64,000 bases of DNA. Origin: Bacillus australimaris. GTDB taxonomy: Bacteria > Bacillota > Bacilli > Bacillales > Bacillaceae. The position numbers were made by a program, and so were the translations under genes. This document shows positions 1 through 8,171 of this stretch, piece after piece. Positions within the stretch are counted from its first letter, which is position 1; every line of letters begins with the position of its first letter. The notes beneath the pieces are model-generated. The model ran no database searches and had not been told where the DNA came from. It saw only the letters and a program-made list of their open reading frames with translations. The stretch is from assembly GCF_001307105.1 (NCBI RefSeq), contig NZ_LGYN01000028.1, positions 1 to 64,000 of the forward strand, in the 5' to 3' direction.

Positions 1-27
1 CGCGTCTGCCAATTCCGCCACACCCGC
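1..27 (-). tRNA. tRNA-Leu, 5' part only (cut by window edge)
   Basis: Read on the minus strand, the first 27 bases start GCGGGTGTGGCGGAA, the acceptor and D-arm start typical of Bacillus tRNA-Leu. The anticodon lies outside the window, so the isoacceptor cannot be read. It is the last visible member of the cluster. In B. subtilis the matching trnS cluster ends in leucine tRNAs, the last of which is the ICEBs1 attachment site (known; not visible here). Confidence 0.8.
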
Positions 28-34
28 GTGACAA

Positions 35-110
35 TGGTGAGCCATGAAGGACTCGAACCTTCGACCCTCTGATTAAAAGTCAGATGCTCTACCGACTGAG
101 CTAATGGCTC
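35..110 (-). tRNA. tRNA-Lys (TTT anticodon)
   Basis: The minus strand gives a full cloverleaf beginning GAGCCATTAGCTCAG, with anticodon loop CTTTTAA (anticodon TTT), T-arm GGTTCGAGTCC and an encoded CCA end. Length is 76 nt. It lies in a six-gene cluster transcribed leftwards. Confidence 0.97.
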
Positions 111-141
111 ATCTGCTATGCAGAAAAACATATATAAAAGA

Positions 142-216
142 TGGCTGGGCTAGCTGGATTCGAACCAACGCATGACGGAGTCAAAGTCCGTTGCCTTACC
201 GCTTGGCTATAGCCCA
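142..216 (-). tRNA. tRNA-Gln (TTG anticodon)
   Basis: The minus-strand sequence begins TGGGCTATAGCCAAG, has anticodon loop CTTTGAC (anticodon TTG) and T-arm GGTTCGAATCC, and ends in an encoded CCA. Length is 75 nt. It lies between tRNA-Glu and tRNA-Lys. Confidence 0.97.
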
Positions 217-236
217 ACGAATCAAAAAACAAAACA

Positions 237-308
237 TGACCCGTACGGGATTCGAACCCGTGTTACCGCCGTGAAAGGGCGGTGTCTTAACCGCTTGACC
301 AACGGGCC
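237..308 (-). tRNA. tRNA-Glu (TTC anticodon)
   Basis: The minus strand starts GGCCCGTTGGTCAAG and has anticodon loop CTTTCAC (anticodon TTC) and T-arm GGTTCGAATCC. The 3' end is GGGTCA followed by TGTT, so CCA is not encoded and must be added after transcription, unlike the other complete tRNAs here. Confidence 0.96.
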
Positions 309-317
309 ATACAATAA

Positions 318-408
318 TGGCGGAGAAGGAGGGATTTGAACCCTCGCGCCGCTCGCGCGACCTACACCCTTAGCAGGGGCGCCTCTTCAGCCACTTGAGT
401 ACTTCTCC
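318..408 (-). tRNA. tRNA-Ser (GCT anticodon)
   Basis: This is a 91-nt class II tRNA on the minus strand. It starts GGAGAAGTACTCAAG, has anticodon loop CTGCTAA (anticodon GCT), a long variable arm and an encoded CCA. The long variable arm confirms the serine type. Confidence 0.96.
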
Positions 409-412
409 ATTA

Positions 413-487
413 TGGCTCCGCAGGTAGGACTCGAACCTACGACCGATCGGTTAACAGCCGATAGCTCTACCACTGAGCTACTGCGGA
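413..487 (-). tRNA. tRNA-Asn (GTT anticodon)
   Basis: The minus strand begins TCCGCAGTAGCTCAG, with anticodon loop CTGTTAA (anticodon GTT), T-arm GGTTCGAGTCC and an encoded CCA. It is the first gene of the cluster, directly downstream of the promoter at 505-533. Confidence 0.97.
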
Positions 488-504
488 ATAATAAGACATG
501 TTTC

Positions 505-533
505 ATTATATCTATGCCAGAAAAATGTGTCAA
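505..533 (-). promoter_or_regulatory. sigma-A promoter of the tRNA cluster
   Basis: On the minus strand TTGACA (533-528) and TATAAT (510-505) are both perfect consensus and separated by 17 bases. They lie about 20 bp upstream of tRNA-Asn. This stable-RNA-class promoter probably drives all six tRNAs. Confidence 0.9.
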
Positions 534-710
534 GAATTTTTAAGTGTTTCATTCCTGGTCCATTTGCGACGGCTTTTATAATTTAACATATACTAATATA
601 ACAGTCAAGCCTTTCTTCCTTCCTTTTTGTTTTCTGTTTAGACATGATGTAAAGACCCCGACCTCTAATTGAAAGACCAAGGTCTCCTTGCTACTGCTCT
701 CCCTATGAGT

Positions 711-2558
711 TCATGACAGCTTATACTTCCGCATCCACTTGTAAAACGTGCTTCTCGGCACCCCTGCTGACCTCGCTGCTTCTGACACATGACCTTTCGT
801 TTTGTGCAGTGCTTCTATCACTGTTTGCTTTTGAATGCATTCCCTAAGCGTGAGTTCTTTTGGATTCTCGGTATACTCTCGTAGATGCAGCTTCTGCTTT
901 TTCTGATCCATCGTCTCTAGTACCTCGGCATATTGCGATTCACCAATCCAGCCTCCTTTAGGAAACAGTACCCTTATATGTTCAAACACATTAAAAAGCT
1001 CTCGTATGTTTCCAGGCCAATGATACGCTTCTAGCTTACGAAAGAATGATTCAGGAAAGTTCGCATTCCAGTGGTGTTTCTTTTGGTAATAGCGATATAA
1101 ATCAACAATGTCTTCTTTTCTTTCTCTAAGCGGCGGGATGTTGATTGGATAGACATGAAGACGGTAATACAAATCTTCTCGTATCTTCCCTTCCTTCAGC
1201 AGTTCGTTCATATTCCGGTGTGTCGCCGTTATGATTCTCATATCCAAAGGGATTTCGTGTGTCCCGCCGAGCGGTACGACCTTCCTTTCTTCAATGACTC
1301 TAAGAAGCGCCACTTGCATCGCATAAGGGATTTCACCAATTTCGTCTAGAAAGAGCGTTCCTTTATGCGCCTGTTCAAATTTCCCCTTTGCTCCATGACG
1401 TTTTGCCCCTGTAAAAGCTCCTTCGGCATAACCAAATAATTCGCTTTCTAACAGGCTTTCAGGTATGGCTCCGCAATTCACAGCAATAAACGGTCCTTTG
1501 TGCCTTTCACTAGCTAAGTGAATCGCTTGAGCGGCCAGTTCTTTCCCTGTACCTGTTTCTCCCCAAATATATACATTTGCATCTGTTTGTGCTGCTCGTT
1601 TCATTTCACTGAGCGTCCGTTGAAAGACCTTACTTGTTCCTGATTCCCCCGGAAATTGAGTAAAAGAAACGGTGATTTTTCGCTTTGCTGCTTCTTCAAG
1701 AGAAAGAGACGTCCCCAGCAGCTTTCCATCTTGTTCTGACTGAATGATCCGCTTGTCCCGTGTAACAAATATATCGTCCATGAGCACCTCAACATCCATT
1801 CCGTACCAGTCTGAAAATCGGTCTCTAATCAGCTTGCTTGCAGAAACAATCTGCCTTTTCTCATTACAGACAACATAAGGCTCGTCCGCCTCCACCTGCT
1901 GGAGACAATGACTGATCAGCTCCATCTCTTTCCTTTTTTGCTCGACCTGAATTTCTCTCTCTATAGCATAAGCAACTGTTGAAGCCATCCCAAGCATAAA
2001 AGGATGCCTGTGATCCGCCATACAGGAGATATCAATGACTCCTATGATCGTGCCGTCTGCATCACGAATAGGGGCCGCTGAACAACTCCAATGATGGGAA
2101 GCGACTGAAAAATGCTCAGTTCCGTTGATCGCCACAGCTTCCCCAATGACAAGTGCCGTTCCAATAGCGTTCGTCCCCACATCGGCTTCGGTCCAGCGCG
2201 CGCCTTCCATAAAATTTATTTTTCTTGCCTCTACCATCGTCCTTTGGCTTCCCGTCAAACTTAGCACATAACCATCTGCATCGATGAGTAAGGCCATCAT
2301 GTCAGATTCTTTTAATTGCTGACTGATTTTATTTAAGTAAGGAAGAGCGGTATTTAGGAATAATGAGTACTTCTTTTTTTGAGCACTGAATAATTCCTTT
2401 TCTAAAACCGACTGTCCTTTATCTAAATACGGATTCACATTTGCCTGTTTACATCTGTGCCATGACTCCATCACTCTCTTATCCAGACGAGACCTATCAA
2501 GTAAACCTTCACGAACAAAACGTTTCCAAGTATTTAAATAACAAGGCGTCGGATTCAT
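711..2558 (-). CDS. acoR: AcoR, sigma-54-dependent activator of acetoin catabolism
   Basis: The 615-residue protein has an N-terminal GAF-like sensory part (about residues 60-200). A central AAA+ domain follows, with Walker A GETGTGKE near residue 335, the sigma-54 contact motif GAFTGA and Walker B LFLDEIGE. A Fis-type helix-turn-helix lies at the extreme C terminus. B. subtilis AcoR is about 605 residues. It should bind upstream of acoA and open the sigma-54 promoter when acetoin is present (known for the family). The ATG start is preceded by GAGGAGAGG. The gene follows the acoABCL operon and has its own cre-overlapped promoter. Confidence 0.93.
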   Translation of the reverse strand: MNPTPCYLNTWKRFVREGLLDRSRLDKRVMESWHRCKQANVNPYLDKGQSVLEKELFSAQKKKYSLFLNTALPYLNKISQQLKESDMMALLIDADGYVLSLTGSQRTMVEARKINFMEGARWTEADVGTNAIGTALVIGEAVAINGTEHFSVASHHWSCSAAPIRDADGTIIGVIDISCMADHRHPFMLGMASTVAYAIEREIQVEQKRKEMELISHCLQQVEADEPYVVCNEKRQIVSASKLIRDRFSDWYGMDVEVLMDDIFVTRDKRIIQSEQDGKLLGTSLSLEEAAKRKITVSFTQFPGESGTSKVFQRTLSEMKRAAQTDANVYIWGETGTGKELAAQAIHLASERHKGPFIAVNCGAIPESLLESELFGYAEGAFTGAKRHGAKGKFEQAHKGTLFLDEIGEIPYAMQVALLRVIEERKVVPLGGTHEIPLDMRIITATHRNMNELLKEGKIREDLYYRLHVYPINIPPLRERKEDIVDLYRYYQKKHHWNANFPESFFRKLEAYHWPGNIRELFNVFEHIRVLFPKGGWIGESQYAEVLETMDQKKQKLHLREYTENPKELTLRECIQKQTVIEALHKTKGHVSEAARSAGVPRSTFYKWMRKYKLS

Positions 2559-2588
2559 TCCATCCTCTCCTCTGGGGGCTTTTTATCC

Positions 2589-2617
2589 ATTATAGATAAT
2601 TATAAAAGCGCTTTCAA
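2589..2617 (-). promoter_or_regulatory. acoR sigma-A promoter with overlapping cre site
   Basis: On the minus strand TTGAAA (2617-2612) is followed after 17 bases by TATAAT (2594-2589). A catabolite-responsive element, TGAAAGCGCTTTTA (2616-2603), covers the -35 box and the first half of the spacer, matching 13 of 14 positions of TGWAARCGYTWWCW. CcpA bound here would block RNA polymerase, so glucose would repress the activator and indirectly the whole aco operon (inference from site geometry). Confidence 0.85.
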
Positions 2618-2661
2618 TTATTGACTGACCCAGGAATTCATTCGGATAAAATGTTTCTCTA

Positions 2662-4047
2662 TCAGCAGTGCACCGCTCGTCCATTTGTTTGCAGCAAGGC
2701 TTCGTGTATCGCCTCAGAAAGTGTCGGATGTGCCGCAATAAACTGCTCTAATGTATCAGCGGTCAGCTCTGTATGCATCATCACCGCTGCTTGTCCAATC
2801 AGTTCTGTTGCATTCGGTCCGATGATGGATACTCCTAAAATTTCTTGATATTGCGGTTCTACAATGACCTTCACTTGACCCGATGGTTGATTTAAAATTA
2901 ATGCTTTTCCATTAGCAGAAAAGGCAAATGTCCCTATTCTAATCTCCCCATATTGTTGTCTAGCACTCTCTTCATTTAAACCGACACTAGCGATTTCTGG
3001 AGATGTGTAGATGCACCTTGGAATCACTTGTTCGTTGACCTTTACATCTTCACCTGATGCATGTGATGCCGCAATCGTTCCTTCATGAAAAGCAGCATGA
3101 GCAAGCTGAACTCCACCTGTCACATCACCGCACGCATAGATATGCGGGAGATTGGTTTGCATATGCTCATTGACGAAGATGCCGTTTCTATCAAATTCAA
3201 TGCCGATCTGCTCAAGATTCAGCTCCTCCAGCCTCGGCTTTCTGCCAATTGCGACTAAACAATGATCGGCCTGGATTTCACAGCGTTCCCCATGCTCCTT
3301 CTCAACCACCACTTTTTTTGAGATTGAATCAAGCTGTTTGACTGCTGCCGATGTCAAAATGTCCACACCTGCTTTTTGAAGCTGATCGTGAAGACACTTA
3401 GCCGTATCGCGATCTTCTTCAGGTAAAATGTGTTCTGCCTGCTCAACCATGACAACATTTGATCCCATTCTGCTAAAGATGCTTGCAAATTCACAACCGA
3501 TCACCCCTCCACCTATAATACAAAGCGTATCTGGTATTGAAGAAAGCGACATGGCGTCCTTACTGTCAATGATCCACTCCCTATCAAATGGCGCGAAAGG
3601 TAAAGCAGCAGGTGCTGATCCTGAAGCAATAATGATATGTTTTACTTGAATGATGTCAGATCCCCCTTCACTTTCTACCAAAATCTCATGTGTAGAAAGA
3701 AATGATGCCTTCCCATTCAACACTGTCACTTTGTTTTTAGTCATTAAATAGCGAACGCCATCAGTCAGCTGCTTGACGACTGACCGTTTCCGTTTTTGCA
3801 CAGCATCCCAATGGATGATAGGCTCCTTTTCTGAAAGTTCAATTCCAAAATGCACAGCTGATTTCACATGTTCGTACATATCGGCGCTTTGCAAAAGGGC
3901 TTTGGTTGGAATACAGCCTTCATTCAGGCAGGTACCTCCTAACAGGCCTTGGTCGATTAATACAACCTCCCTGCCAAAACGGGCGGCTGTTATTGCCGCC
4001 ACATATCCTGCTGGCCCTCCTCCTATAATGACAAGCGTCATGTTCAT
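2662..4047 (-). CDS. acoL: Dihydrolipoamide dehydrogenase (E3) of the acetoin dehydrogenase complex
   Basis: This 461-residue FAD flavoprotein reoxidises the lipoyl groups of the complex and passes electrons to NAD+. It starts with the FAD-binding fold (GGGPAGYVAA, residues 9-18) and has the redox disulfide CLNEGC (Cys40/Cys45). An NAD-binding glycine motif (IGGGVIGCEFAS) sits near the middle, and the C-terminal catalytic HPTLSE closes the protein. It is the last gene of acoABCL, 12 bp after acoC. I see no strong terminator before acoR, so read-through into acoR is possible. Confidence 0.95.
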   Translation of the reverse strand: MNMTLVIIGGGPAGYVAAITAARFGREVVLIDQGLLGGTCLNEGCIPTKALLQSADMYEHVKSAVHFGIELSEKEPIIHWDAVQKRKRSVVKQLTDGVRYLMTKNKVTVLNGKASFLSTHEILVESEGGSDIIQVKHIIIASGSAPAALPFAPFDREWIIDSKDAMSLSSIPDTLCIIGGGVIGCEFASIFSRMGSNVVMVEQAEHILPEEDRDTAKCLHDQLQKAGVDILTSAAVKQLDSISKKVVVEKEHGERCEIQADHCLVAIGRKPRLEELNLEQIGIEFDRNGIFVNEHMQTNLPHIYACGDVTGGVQLAHAAFHEGTIAASHASGEDVKVNEQVIPRCIYTSPEIASVGLNEESARQQYGEIRIGTFAFSANGKALILNQPSGQVKVIVEPQYQEILGVSIIGPNATELIGQAAVMMHTELTADTLEQFIAAHPTLSEAIHEALLQTNGRAVHC

Positions 4048-4059
4048 TTCACCTTCTTT

Positions 4060-5190
4060 CTATAAAAGAATGGATACTGGTTTTTCTAAATAGGCTTTGA
4101 CAGTTGATAAGAATGCAGATGCCGGCGCCCCGTCCAGCACGCGGTGGTCAAATGTCAGACTGAGTGGCAGGATCGTCCCTTTACATAGTTCATCCCCATG
4201 ATAAACAGGCATGTGATCCGTTTTTCCAACGCCAAGAATACCTGCTTCCGGCGGATTCAAAATCGGTGTGAAATGCTCCACACCATAGGCACCTAGGTTT
4301 GTAATTGTAAAGGTAGAGCCTTCAATTTCATCGTGGAGAAGTGTGCCTTCACGTGCTTTCTTACCATACGATTTGATGCTCTTCGCCAGCTCAATAAGTG
4401 AAAGCTTTTCCGCATGCCGAATAACAGGTACTGCCAGCCCGTGATCTAAAGCAGCAGCGATTCCAAGATGAACATACTCAAAAGTTTGGACTCGATCATG
4501 TTGATATTGACTGTTCATTGTAGGATGCTCTAGCAGGGAAAGAATCACTGCTTTGGCTACAAAATCGGTTATGGTTAATTTAGTGTCGTGTTGTGCTGCG
4601 GCCGTTTCGTTCAGCTGAGACTGCAATTCTGTAAGTTTCGTTACATCCGCTTTCATCGTAATTGTTAATTGTGCGCTTGTTTGCAGGCTTTCCATCATTC
4701 GCGAAGCAATGGTTTTCCGCATCATGCTGACCGGCTGATGCTTTGGTTCATTTTGTTGTTTCTCTTTTTCATTAGGAAGTGCCCGCAGCACATCCGCTTT
4801 CGTGATTCTCCCATCTGGTCCTGTTCCCACAAGTGTATGAATGTCCAAATTTGCGCTTTGAGCAATTTTACGTGCAACAGGGGATATTTTCTTTCTCTCT
4901 TTCTTTGGTTTTGGTTGCATGTCTTTTTCTTTCTTTTCCTCCACCTGTTCGTTTCCTTCACCGATATAGCAGATGACCGTGCCAGGCGGTACACCTTCTC
5001 CCTCAGACACTTTTATATCCAATATCGTCCCTTCAGCAGGTGATTCGATCTCCATTTCTATTTTTTCAGAGTGGATGCTTGCTATGCTTTCCCCTTTATT
5101 CACGGTCTCTCCAACCTCTTTATTCCAAACCGATACCATTCCTTCTTTCATCGACATGCCTAATTTCGGCATCACAACCTCGACAGCCAT
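4060..5190 (-). CDS. acoC: Dihydrolipoamide acetyltransferase (E2) of acetoin dehydrogenase
   Basis: The 376-residue core of the complex takes the acetyl group from E1 and transfers it to CoA. Visible domains in order: a lipoyl domain (1-75, lipoylated Lys43 in SEKIEME), a Lys/Glu/Pro-rich linker, a peripheral-subunit-binding domain (about 98-136, SPVARKIA and GRITKADV), and the catalytic domain ending in DHRVLDG (His349/Asp353). There is one lipoyl domain only. RBS AAGGAG-like; it follows acoB by 17 bp. Confidence 0.95.
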   Translation of the reverse strand: MAVEVVMPKLGMSMKEGMVSVWNKEVGETVNKGESIASIHSEKIEMEIESPAEGTILDIKVSEGEGVPPGTVICYIGEGNEQVEEKKEKDMQPKPKKERKKISPVARKIAQSANLDIHTLVGTGPDGRITKADVLRALPNEKEKQQNEPKHQPVSMMRKTIASRMMESLQTSAQLTITMKADVTKLTELQSQLNETAAAQHDTKLTITDFVAKAVILSLLEHPTMNSQYQHDRVQTFEYVHLGIAAALDHGLAVPVIRHAEKLSLIELAKSIKSYGKKAREGTLLHDEIEGSTFTITNLGAYGVEHFTPILNPPEAGILGVGKTDHMPVYHGDELCKGTILPLSLTFDHRVLDGAPASAFLSTVKAYLEKPVSILL

Positions 5191-5207
5191 CTCCCTCTCT
5201 CCTTTCT

Positions 5208-6245
5208 TTAGTTCAAGATCTTGTCATAACGCTGGCCAACCATCTCTAAGACAGTGTTCACAACCTTATCAGGTGTCGGCAAATATATGTCTTCAAGAGG
5301 TGGTGAAAACGGAACTGGTGTATGAGGAGCCGTCACTTTTTTGATTGGAGAGTCAAGTAAATCGAATCCTTTATCCGCAACCAAAGAAGAAATATCTGCA
5401 GCAATTCCGCACCTCGGATTTGCTTCATCCACTATGACAAGTCGATTTGTTTTTTCTACTGAAGTGAGAATGGTCTCTTCATCAAGCGGTGACAAGCTTC
5501 TTGGATCAATCACCTCTGCTTCAATTCCTTGAGCAGCTAATTGCTCTGCCGCTTCGAGTGCTGTATGAACTTGTTTGCCTACTGCAAAAATGGTCACATC
5601 TGAGCCTTCTCTCTTCACATCCGCTTTACCAAGCGGCAGTGTGTAATATCCCTCTGGAACATCTCCAGTGATATTGTAAAGCGTTTTGTCTTCAAAAAAG
5701 ATGACTGGGTCCTGATCCTCGATGGCTGCCAGCAGCAGACCTTTGGCGTCGTATGGTGAAGAAGGCACCACCACTTTCAACCCAGGGATGCTTGTAAATA
5801 GCGCGTACAAACTTTGTGAATGCTGGGCAGCTGCTCTAAAGCCCGCACCATGTGTCGTTCTAATGGTGATCGGCACCTCTGCTTTTCCGCCAAACATGTA
5901 TCGAAATTTTGCTCCTTGATTCAGCACTTGGTCCAGACAGGTACCGATAAAATCATTAAACATGAGTTCCGCAATGGGTCTTAGACCTGTGGAAGCAGCT
6001 GCCATGGCCGCACCTACATAGCCAGCTTCACTAATCGGTGTGTCAAGAACACGCTCACGTCCAAACTCCTGAACAATTCCTTTTGTTACACCAAGAACAC
6101 CGCCCCATGCTTCATCATCCTGTAAATGATCAACCTGAGCGCCTCCAGCAACATCCTCTCCCATTAAAATGACATCCTCGTCTCTTCTCATGGCAAGTTT
6201 AATCGCTTCATTTAATGCACTAGACATGCTGATTTCTCTTGTCAT
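5208..6245 (-). CDS. acoB: Acetoin dehydrogenase E1 component, beta subunit
   Basis: The 345-residue transketolase-like beta subunit forms the thiamine-diphosphate E1 heterotetramer with AcoA and cleaves acetoin to acetaldehyde plus a hydroxyethyl-TPP intermediate. N-terminal LMGEDV and the following phosphate/K+-binding segment (PISEAGYVGAAMAAA) are typical of E1-beta. The C terminus has the transketolase C domain (VIDPRSLSPLDEETI). An aco identity rather than pyruvate or branched-chain dehydrogenase rests on the adjacent acoR and sigma-54 promoter. It starts 20 bp after acoA. Confidence 0.94.
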   Translation of the reverse strand: MTREISMSSALNEAIKLAMRRDEDVILMGEDVAGGAQVDHLQDDEAWGGVLGVTKGIVQEFGRERVLDTPISEAGYVGAAMAAASTGLRPIAELMFNDFIGTCLDQVLNQGAKFRYMFGGKAEVPITIRTTHGAGFRAAAQHSQSLYALFTSIPGLKVVVPSSPYDAKGLLLAAIEDQDPVIFFEDKTLYNITGDVPEGYYTLPLGKADVKREGSDVTIFAVGKQVHTALEAAEQLAAQGIEAEVIDPRSLSPLDEETILTSVEKTNRLVIVDEANPRCGIAADISSLVADKGFDLLDSPIKKVTAPHTPVPFSPPLEDIYLPTPDKVVNTVLEMVGQRYDKILN

Positions 6246-6265
6246 TTTTCTCTCCCCTTTCTGAT

Positions 6266-7243
6266 TTATTGATACGAAACATACACGTCGGTCAATAATT
6301 CGGTTTGATCTGGATATTCACTTTCTTCACTGAATTTAACGGCTTCATTTATCGCTTCTGCTACAGCCGCTTCAATATTTGATAGCTCTCCATTCGTAAG
6401 CAGCTGCTGCTTGACCAATTCATTTTTAAAAAGAGCGATCGCATCTCTCTCTTCTTGGTGTTCTGCTTTTTCTTGATTTGTTTTGTAACGCTGGGCGTCT
6501 CCTTCAAAATGGCCATAATTGCGATATGTCAAGCATTCAATCAATGTCGGACCTTCTCCATTTTTTGCTCGTTCAATCGCTTGTTCTGCGGCTTGATAAA
6601 CGGCCATCACATCTTTTCCATCTACTTGAATCCCCGGAATGCCATAACCGGCGGCTCGATCCACGATTGATTTGCAGCTTGAAGCATAGGAAAATGGTGT
6701 TGCTTCCCCGTAGCCATTGTTTTCTGCGATAAAAATGACAGGCAGTTTCCAGATGGCCGCAAGATTGATTCCTTCGTGGAAAGTCCCTTGATTGTTTGCA
6801 CCATCCCCAAAAAAGCAAACGCTTACATTTTCTGTCTTTTTATATTTAGCAGTGAGCGCTGCCCCACACGCAAGAGGAAAGCCGCCTCCAACAATTCCGT
6901 TGGCTCCAAGCATTCCTTTATCAAAATCTGCAATGTGCATGGAGCCGCCTTTGCCTTTACAGAGACCTGTGGCTTTTCCATAGATTTCAGCCATCATTCC
7001 TTTTAGATCACAGCCTTTGGCTATACAATGGCCGTGGCCGCGGTGGGTACTTGTAATACTGTCTTTTTCATTCAGATGAACACAGACTCCTACGGCAACA
7101 GCTTCTTCACCAGCATAAAGATGAACAAAACCCGGCAAAATCCCTTTCGAGAAAAGCGTGTGTACTTGATCTTCAAATTGGCGGATTTCCTGCATTTTTT
7201 GATACATCCAAACGGCTTTTTCTTTCGTTAATGCCATTTCCAT
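6266..7243 (-). CDS. acoA: Acetoin dehydrogenase E1 component, alpha subunit
   Basis: The TPP-binding alpha subunit carries the motif GDGANNQG followed about 24 residues later by ENNGYGEAT. I place the start at the ATG at 7243 (MEMALTKEKA, 325 residues). AGGAGG lies nine bases upstream. The alternative in-frame start at 7276 would fall at or before the transcription start implied by the -12 element at 7286-7290. B. subtilis AcoA is about 333 residues. First gene of acoABCL. Confidence 0.94.
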   Translation of the reverse strand: MEMALTKEKAVWMYQKMQEIRQFEDQVHTLFSKGILPGFVHLYAGEEAVAVGVCVHLNEKDSITSTHRGHGHCIAKGCDLKGMMAEIYGKATGLCKGKGGSMHIADFDKGMLGANGIVGGGFPLACGAALTAKYKKTENVSVCFFGDGANNQGTFHEGINLAAIWKLPVIFIAENNGYGEATPFSYASSCKSIVDRAAGYGIPGIQVDGKDVMAVYQAAEQAIERAKNGEGPTLIECLTYRNYGHFEGDAQRYKTNQEKAEHQEERDAIALFKNELVKQQLLTNGELSNIEAAVAEAINEAVKFSEESEYPDQTELLTDVYVSYQ

Positions 7244-7285
7244 ATGATAAAACCTCCTATCCTTTTTTACTTGCACTTATATACA

Positions 7286-7301
7286 AGCAAAAATCGTGCC
7301 A
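7286..7301 (-). promoter_or_regulatory. sigma-54 (SigL) promoter of acoABCL
   Basis: The minus strand reads TGGCACGATTTTTGCT, an exact match to the -24/-12 consensus TGGCAC-N5-TTGCW. Transcription should start near 7275, about 30 bases before the acoA ATG. Together with acoR encoded in the same cluster this makes the operon acetoin-inducible and SigL-dependent. Confidence 0.93.
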
Positions 7302-7354
7302 ACATCGTGACACACGAAGCTTAGGGGGTTGGACGATTCAAACCGATGAAAAAA

Positions 7355-7388
7355 GAGACAAAATGAGACAAGCGTCTCTATTTGTCTC
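7355..7388 (-). promoter_or_regulatory. Palindromic upstream activator site, probable AcoR operator
   Basis: A 34-bp interrupted inverted repeat has outer arms GAGACAAA / TTTGTCTC and inner arms GAGAC / GTCTC around AAGC. It sits about 55-90 bp upstream of the -24 element, the usual place for enhancer binding by sigma-54 activators. Assignment to AcoR is inference from position and dyad symmetry. Confidence 0.75.
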
Positions 7389-7413
7389 AATATGTCCACA
7401 CATCTATCGGAAC

Positions 7414-7442
7414 AAAAAAAAGCATCCCTATAGAGGAATGCT
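7414..7442 (-). terminator. Terminator downstream of ydcK
   Basis: On the minus strand AGCATTCCTCTATAGGGATGCT forms a stem (with one mismatch) followed by a run of seven T, directly after the ydcK stop codon. It separates ydcK transcription from the aco control region. Confidence 0.85.
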
Positions 7443-7444
7443 TT

Positions 7445-7918
7445 TTACAATGAATGAATGGTACGCTGCCACTTTAATTTCCCTTTGCAGACGCCGCAAA
7501 CATAACGAGAGGTATCAAACCGTCTTTTTCTTATAAAAGACCGCCCGCATCCTGTGCAAACATATTCATGGCGTTTTTGCACACGGCGCTTATTTTGTAC
7601 GGTCTTTAGCGGGGTACAAAAACGCGGGGCTCCCACTTGTTTTAATAACTCTTTAAAATCACGGTCACGATGCTGATAGCCCTTTCCTTCAAGATGCAAA
7701 TGATAATGACATAGCTCATGCTTGATGATCCCGATTAATTCTTCTCGTCCATGTTCCTCTAAATATCGGCGGTTCAGTTCGATATTGTGTGTTCCAAGTA
7801 AATATCGCCCGCCTGTTGTTTTCAGCCGGTCATTAAAAACAGCCTGATGGCGGAATATCTTACCGAAGAACTGCTGGGAAATGTGCTCTGTTAACTGCTG
7901 CAACTCTCTTTCGTTCAA
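7445..7918 (-). CDS. ydcK: SprT-like zinc metalloprotease-fold protein YdcK
   Basis: The 157-residue SprT-family protein has zinc-binding HELCH (His67, Glu68, His71). A C-terminal zinc ribbon has two CxxC pairs (CTGCG and CGVCKGK). The B. subtilis homologue is about 150 residues. SprT domains are related to the DNA-protein crosslink protease Spartan, but the bacterial role is not established. Its position next to cmpA and tex is as in B. subtilis. Confidence 0.88.
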   Translation of the reverse strand: MNERELQQLTEHISQQFFGKIFRHQAVFNDRLKTTGGRYLLGTHNIELNRRYLEEHGREELIGIIKHELCHYHLHLEGKGYQHRDRDFKELLKQVGAPRFCTPLKTVQNKRRVQKRHEYVCTGCGRSFIRKRRFDTSRYVCGVCKGKLKWQRTIHSL

Positions 7919-8017
7919 TCAAGATCGTTCCTTTCTATAAAAACCTCGAACGGGACAATTTCCCCTTTGCATACATTGAAGGTACATCCACTGTTTCGAT
8001 TAAAGGAGGAATGGGCG

Positions 8018-8152
8018 ATGCCCAACTGGCTGAAAAATCAGATGCAGAAGGCATTTTATGAGAAAAATCATTATCAAATCAAATTGCTCAATCAATGCTG
8101 GTACTTCTATAGAAAAAAACATTCAGTCACATCAAGGCACACCCCATCCTAA
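8018..8152 (+). CDS. cmpA: CmpA-like small spore cortex morphogenesis protein
   Basis: This 44-residue ORF (MPNWLKNQMQKAFYEKNHYQ..., then LLNQCWYFYRKK) lies divergent to ydcK and convergent to tex, exactly where B. subtilis encodes CmpA. CmpA is a 37-residue sporulation quality-control protein that works with ClpXP on SpoIVA. AAAGGAGG lies 8 bases before the ATG. The basic, aromatic, amphipathic character fits. A -10-like CATACATT at about 7971, upstream, would suit sigma-E but the -35 is poor. The last residues overlap the terminator. Confidence 0.85.
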   Translation: MPNWLKNQMQKAFYEKNHYQIKLLNQCWYFYRKKHSVTSRHTPS

Positions 8153-8168
8153 GGTGCGCCTCGTTTTT
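8135..8168 (+). terminator. Terminator of cmpA
   Basis: AGGCACACC and GGTGCGCCT form a stem with one mismatch and an 9-base loop, followed by CGTTTTTT. The loop includes the cmpA stop codon. It lies between convergent cmpA and tex, so it may also serve tex. Confidence 0.8.
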
Positions 8169-8171
8169 TGT

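Noticed and set aside
1..487. rRNA operon adjoining the tRNA cluster
   Set aside because: No 16S, 23S or 5S sequence is visible; the cluster has its own promoter at 505-533.
640..700. AGACC/GGTCT hairpins after acoR as a terminator
   Set aside because: Stems are only about 5 bp with competing pairings and no U-tract; too weak to call.
4669..5043. 124-residue plus-strand open frame inside acoC
   Set aside because: Antisense to the lipoyl and E3-binding domains of AcoC; Phe/Leu-rich composition typical of a shadow frame.
7231..7536. Plus-strand open frame across the aco control region
   Set aside because: It runs through the sigma-54 promoter, the dyad and the ydcK terminator; no RBS and low-complexity composition.
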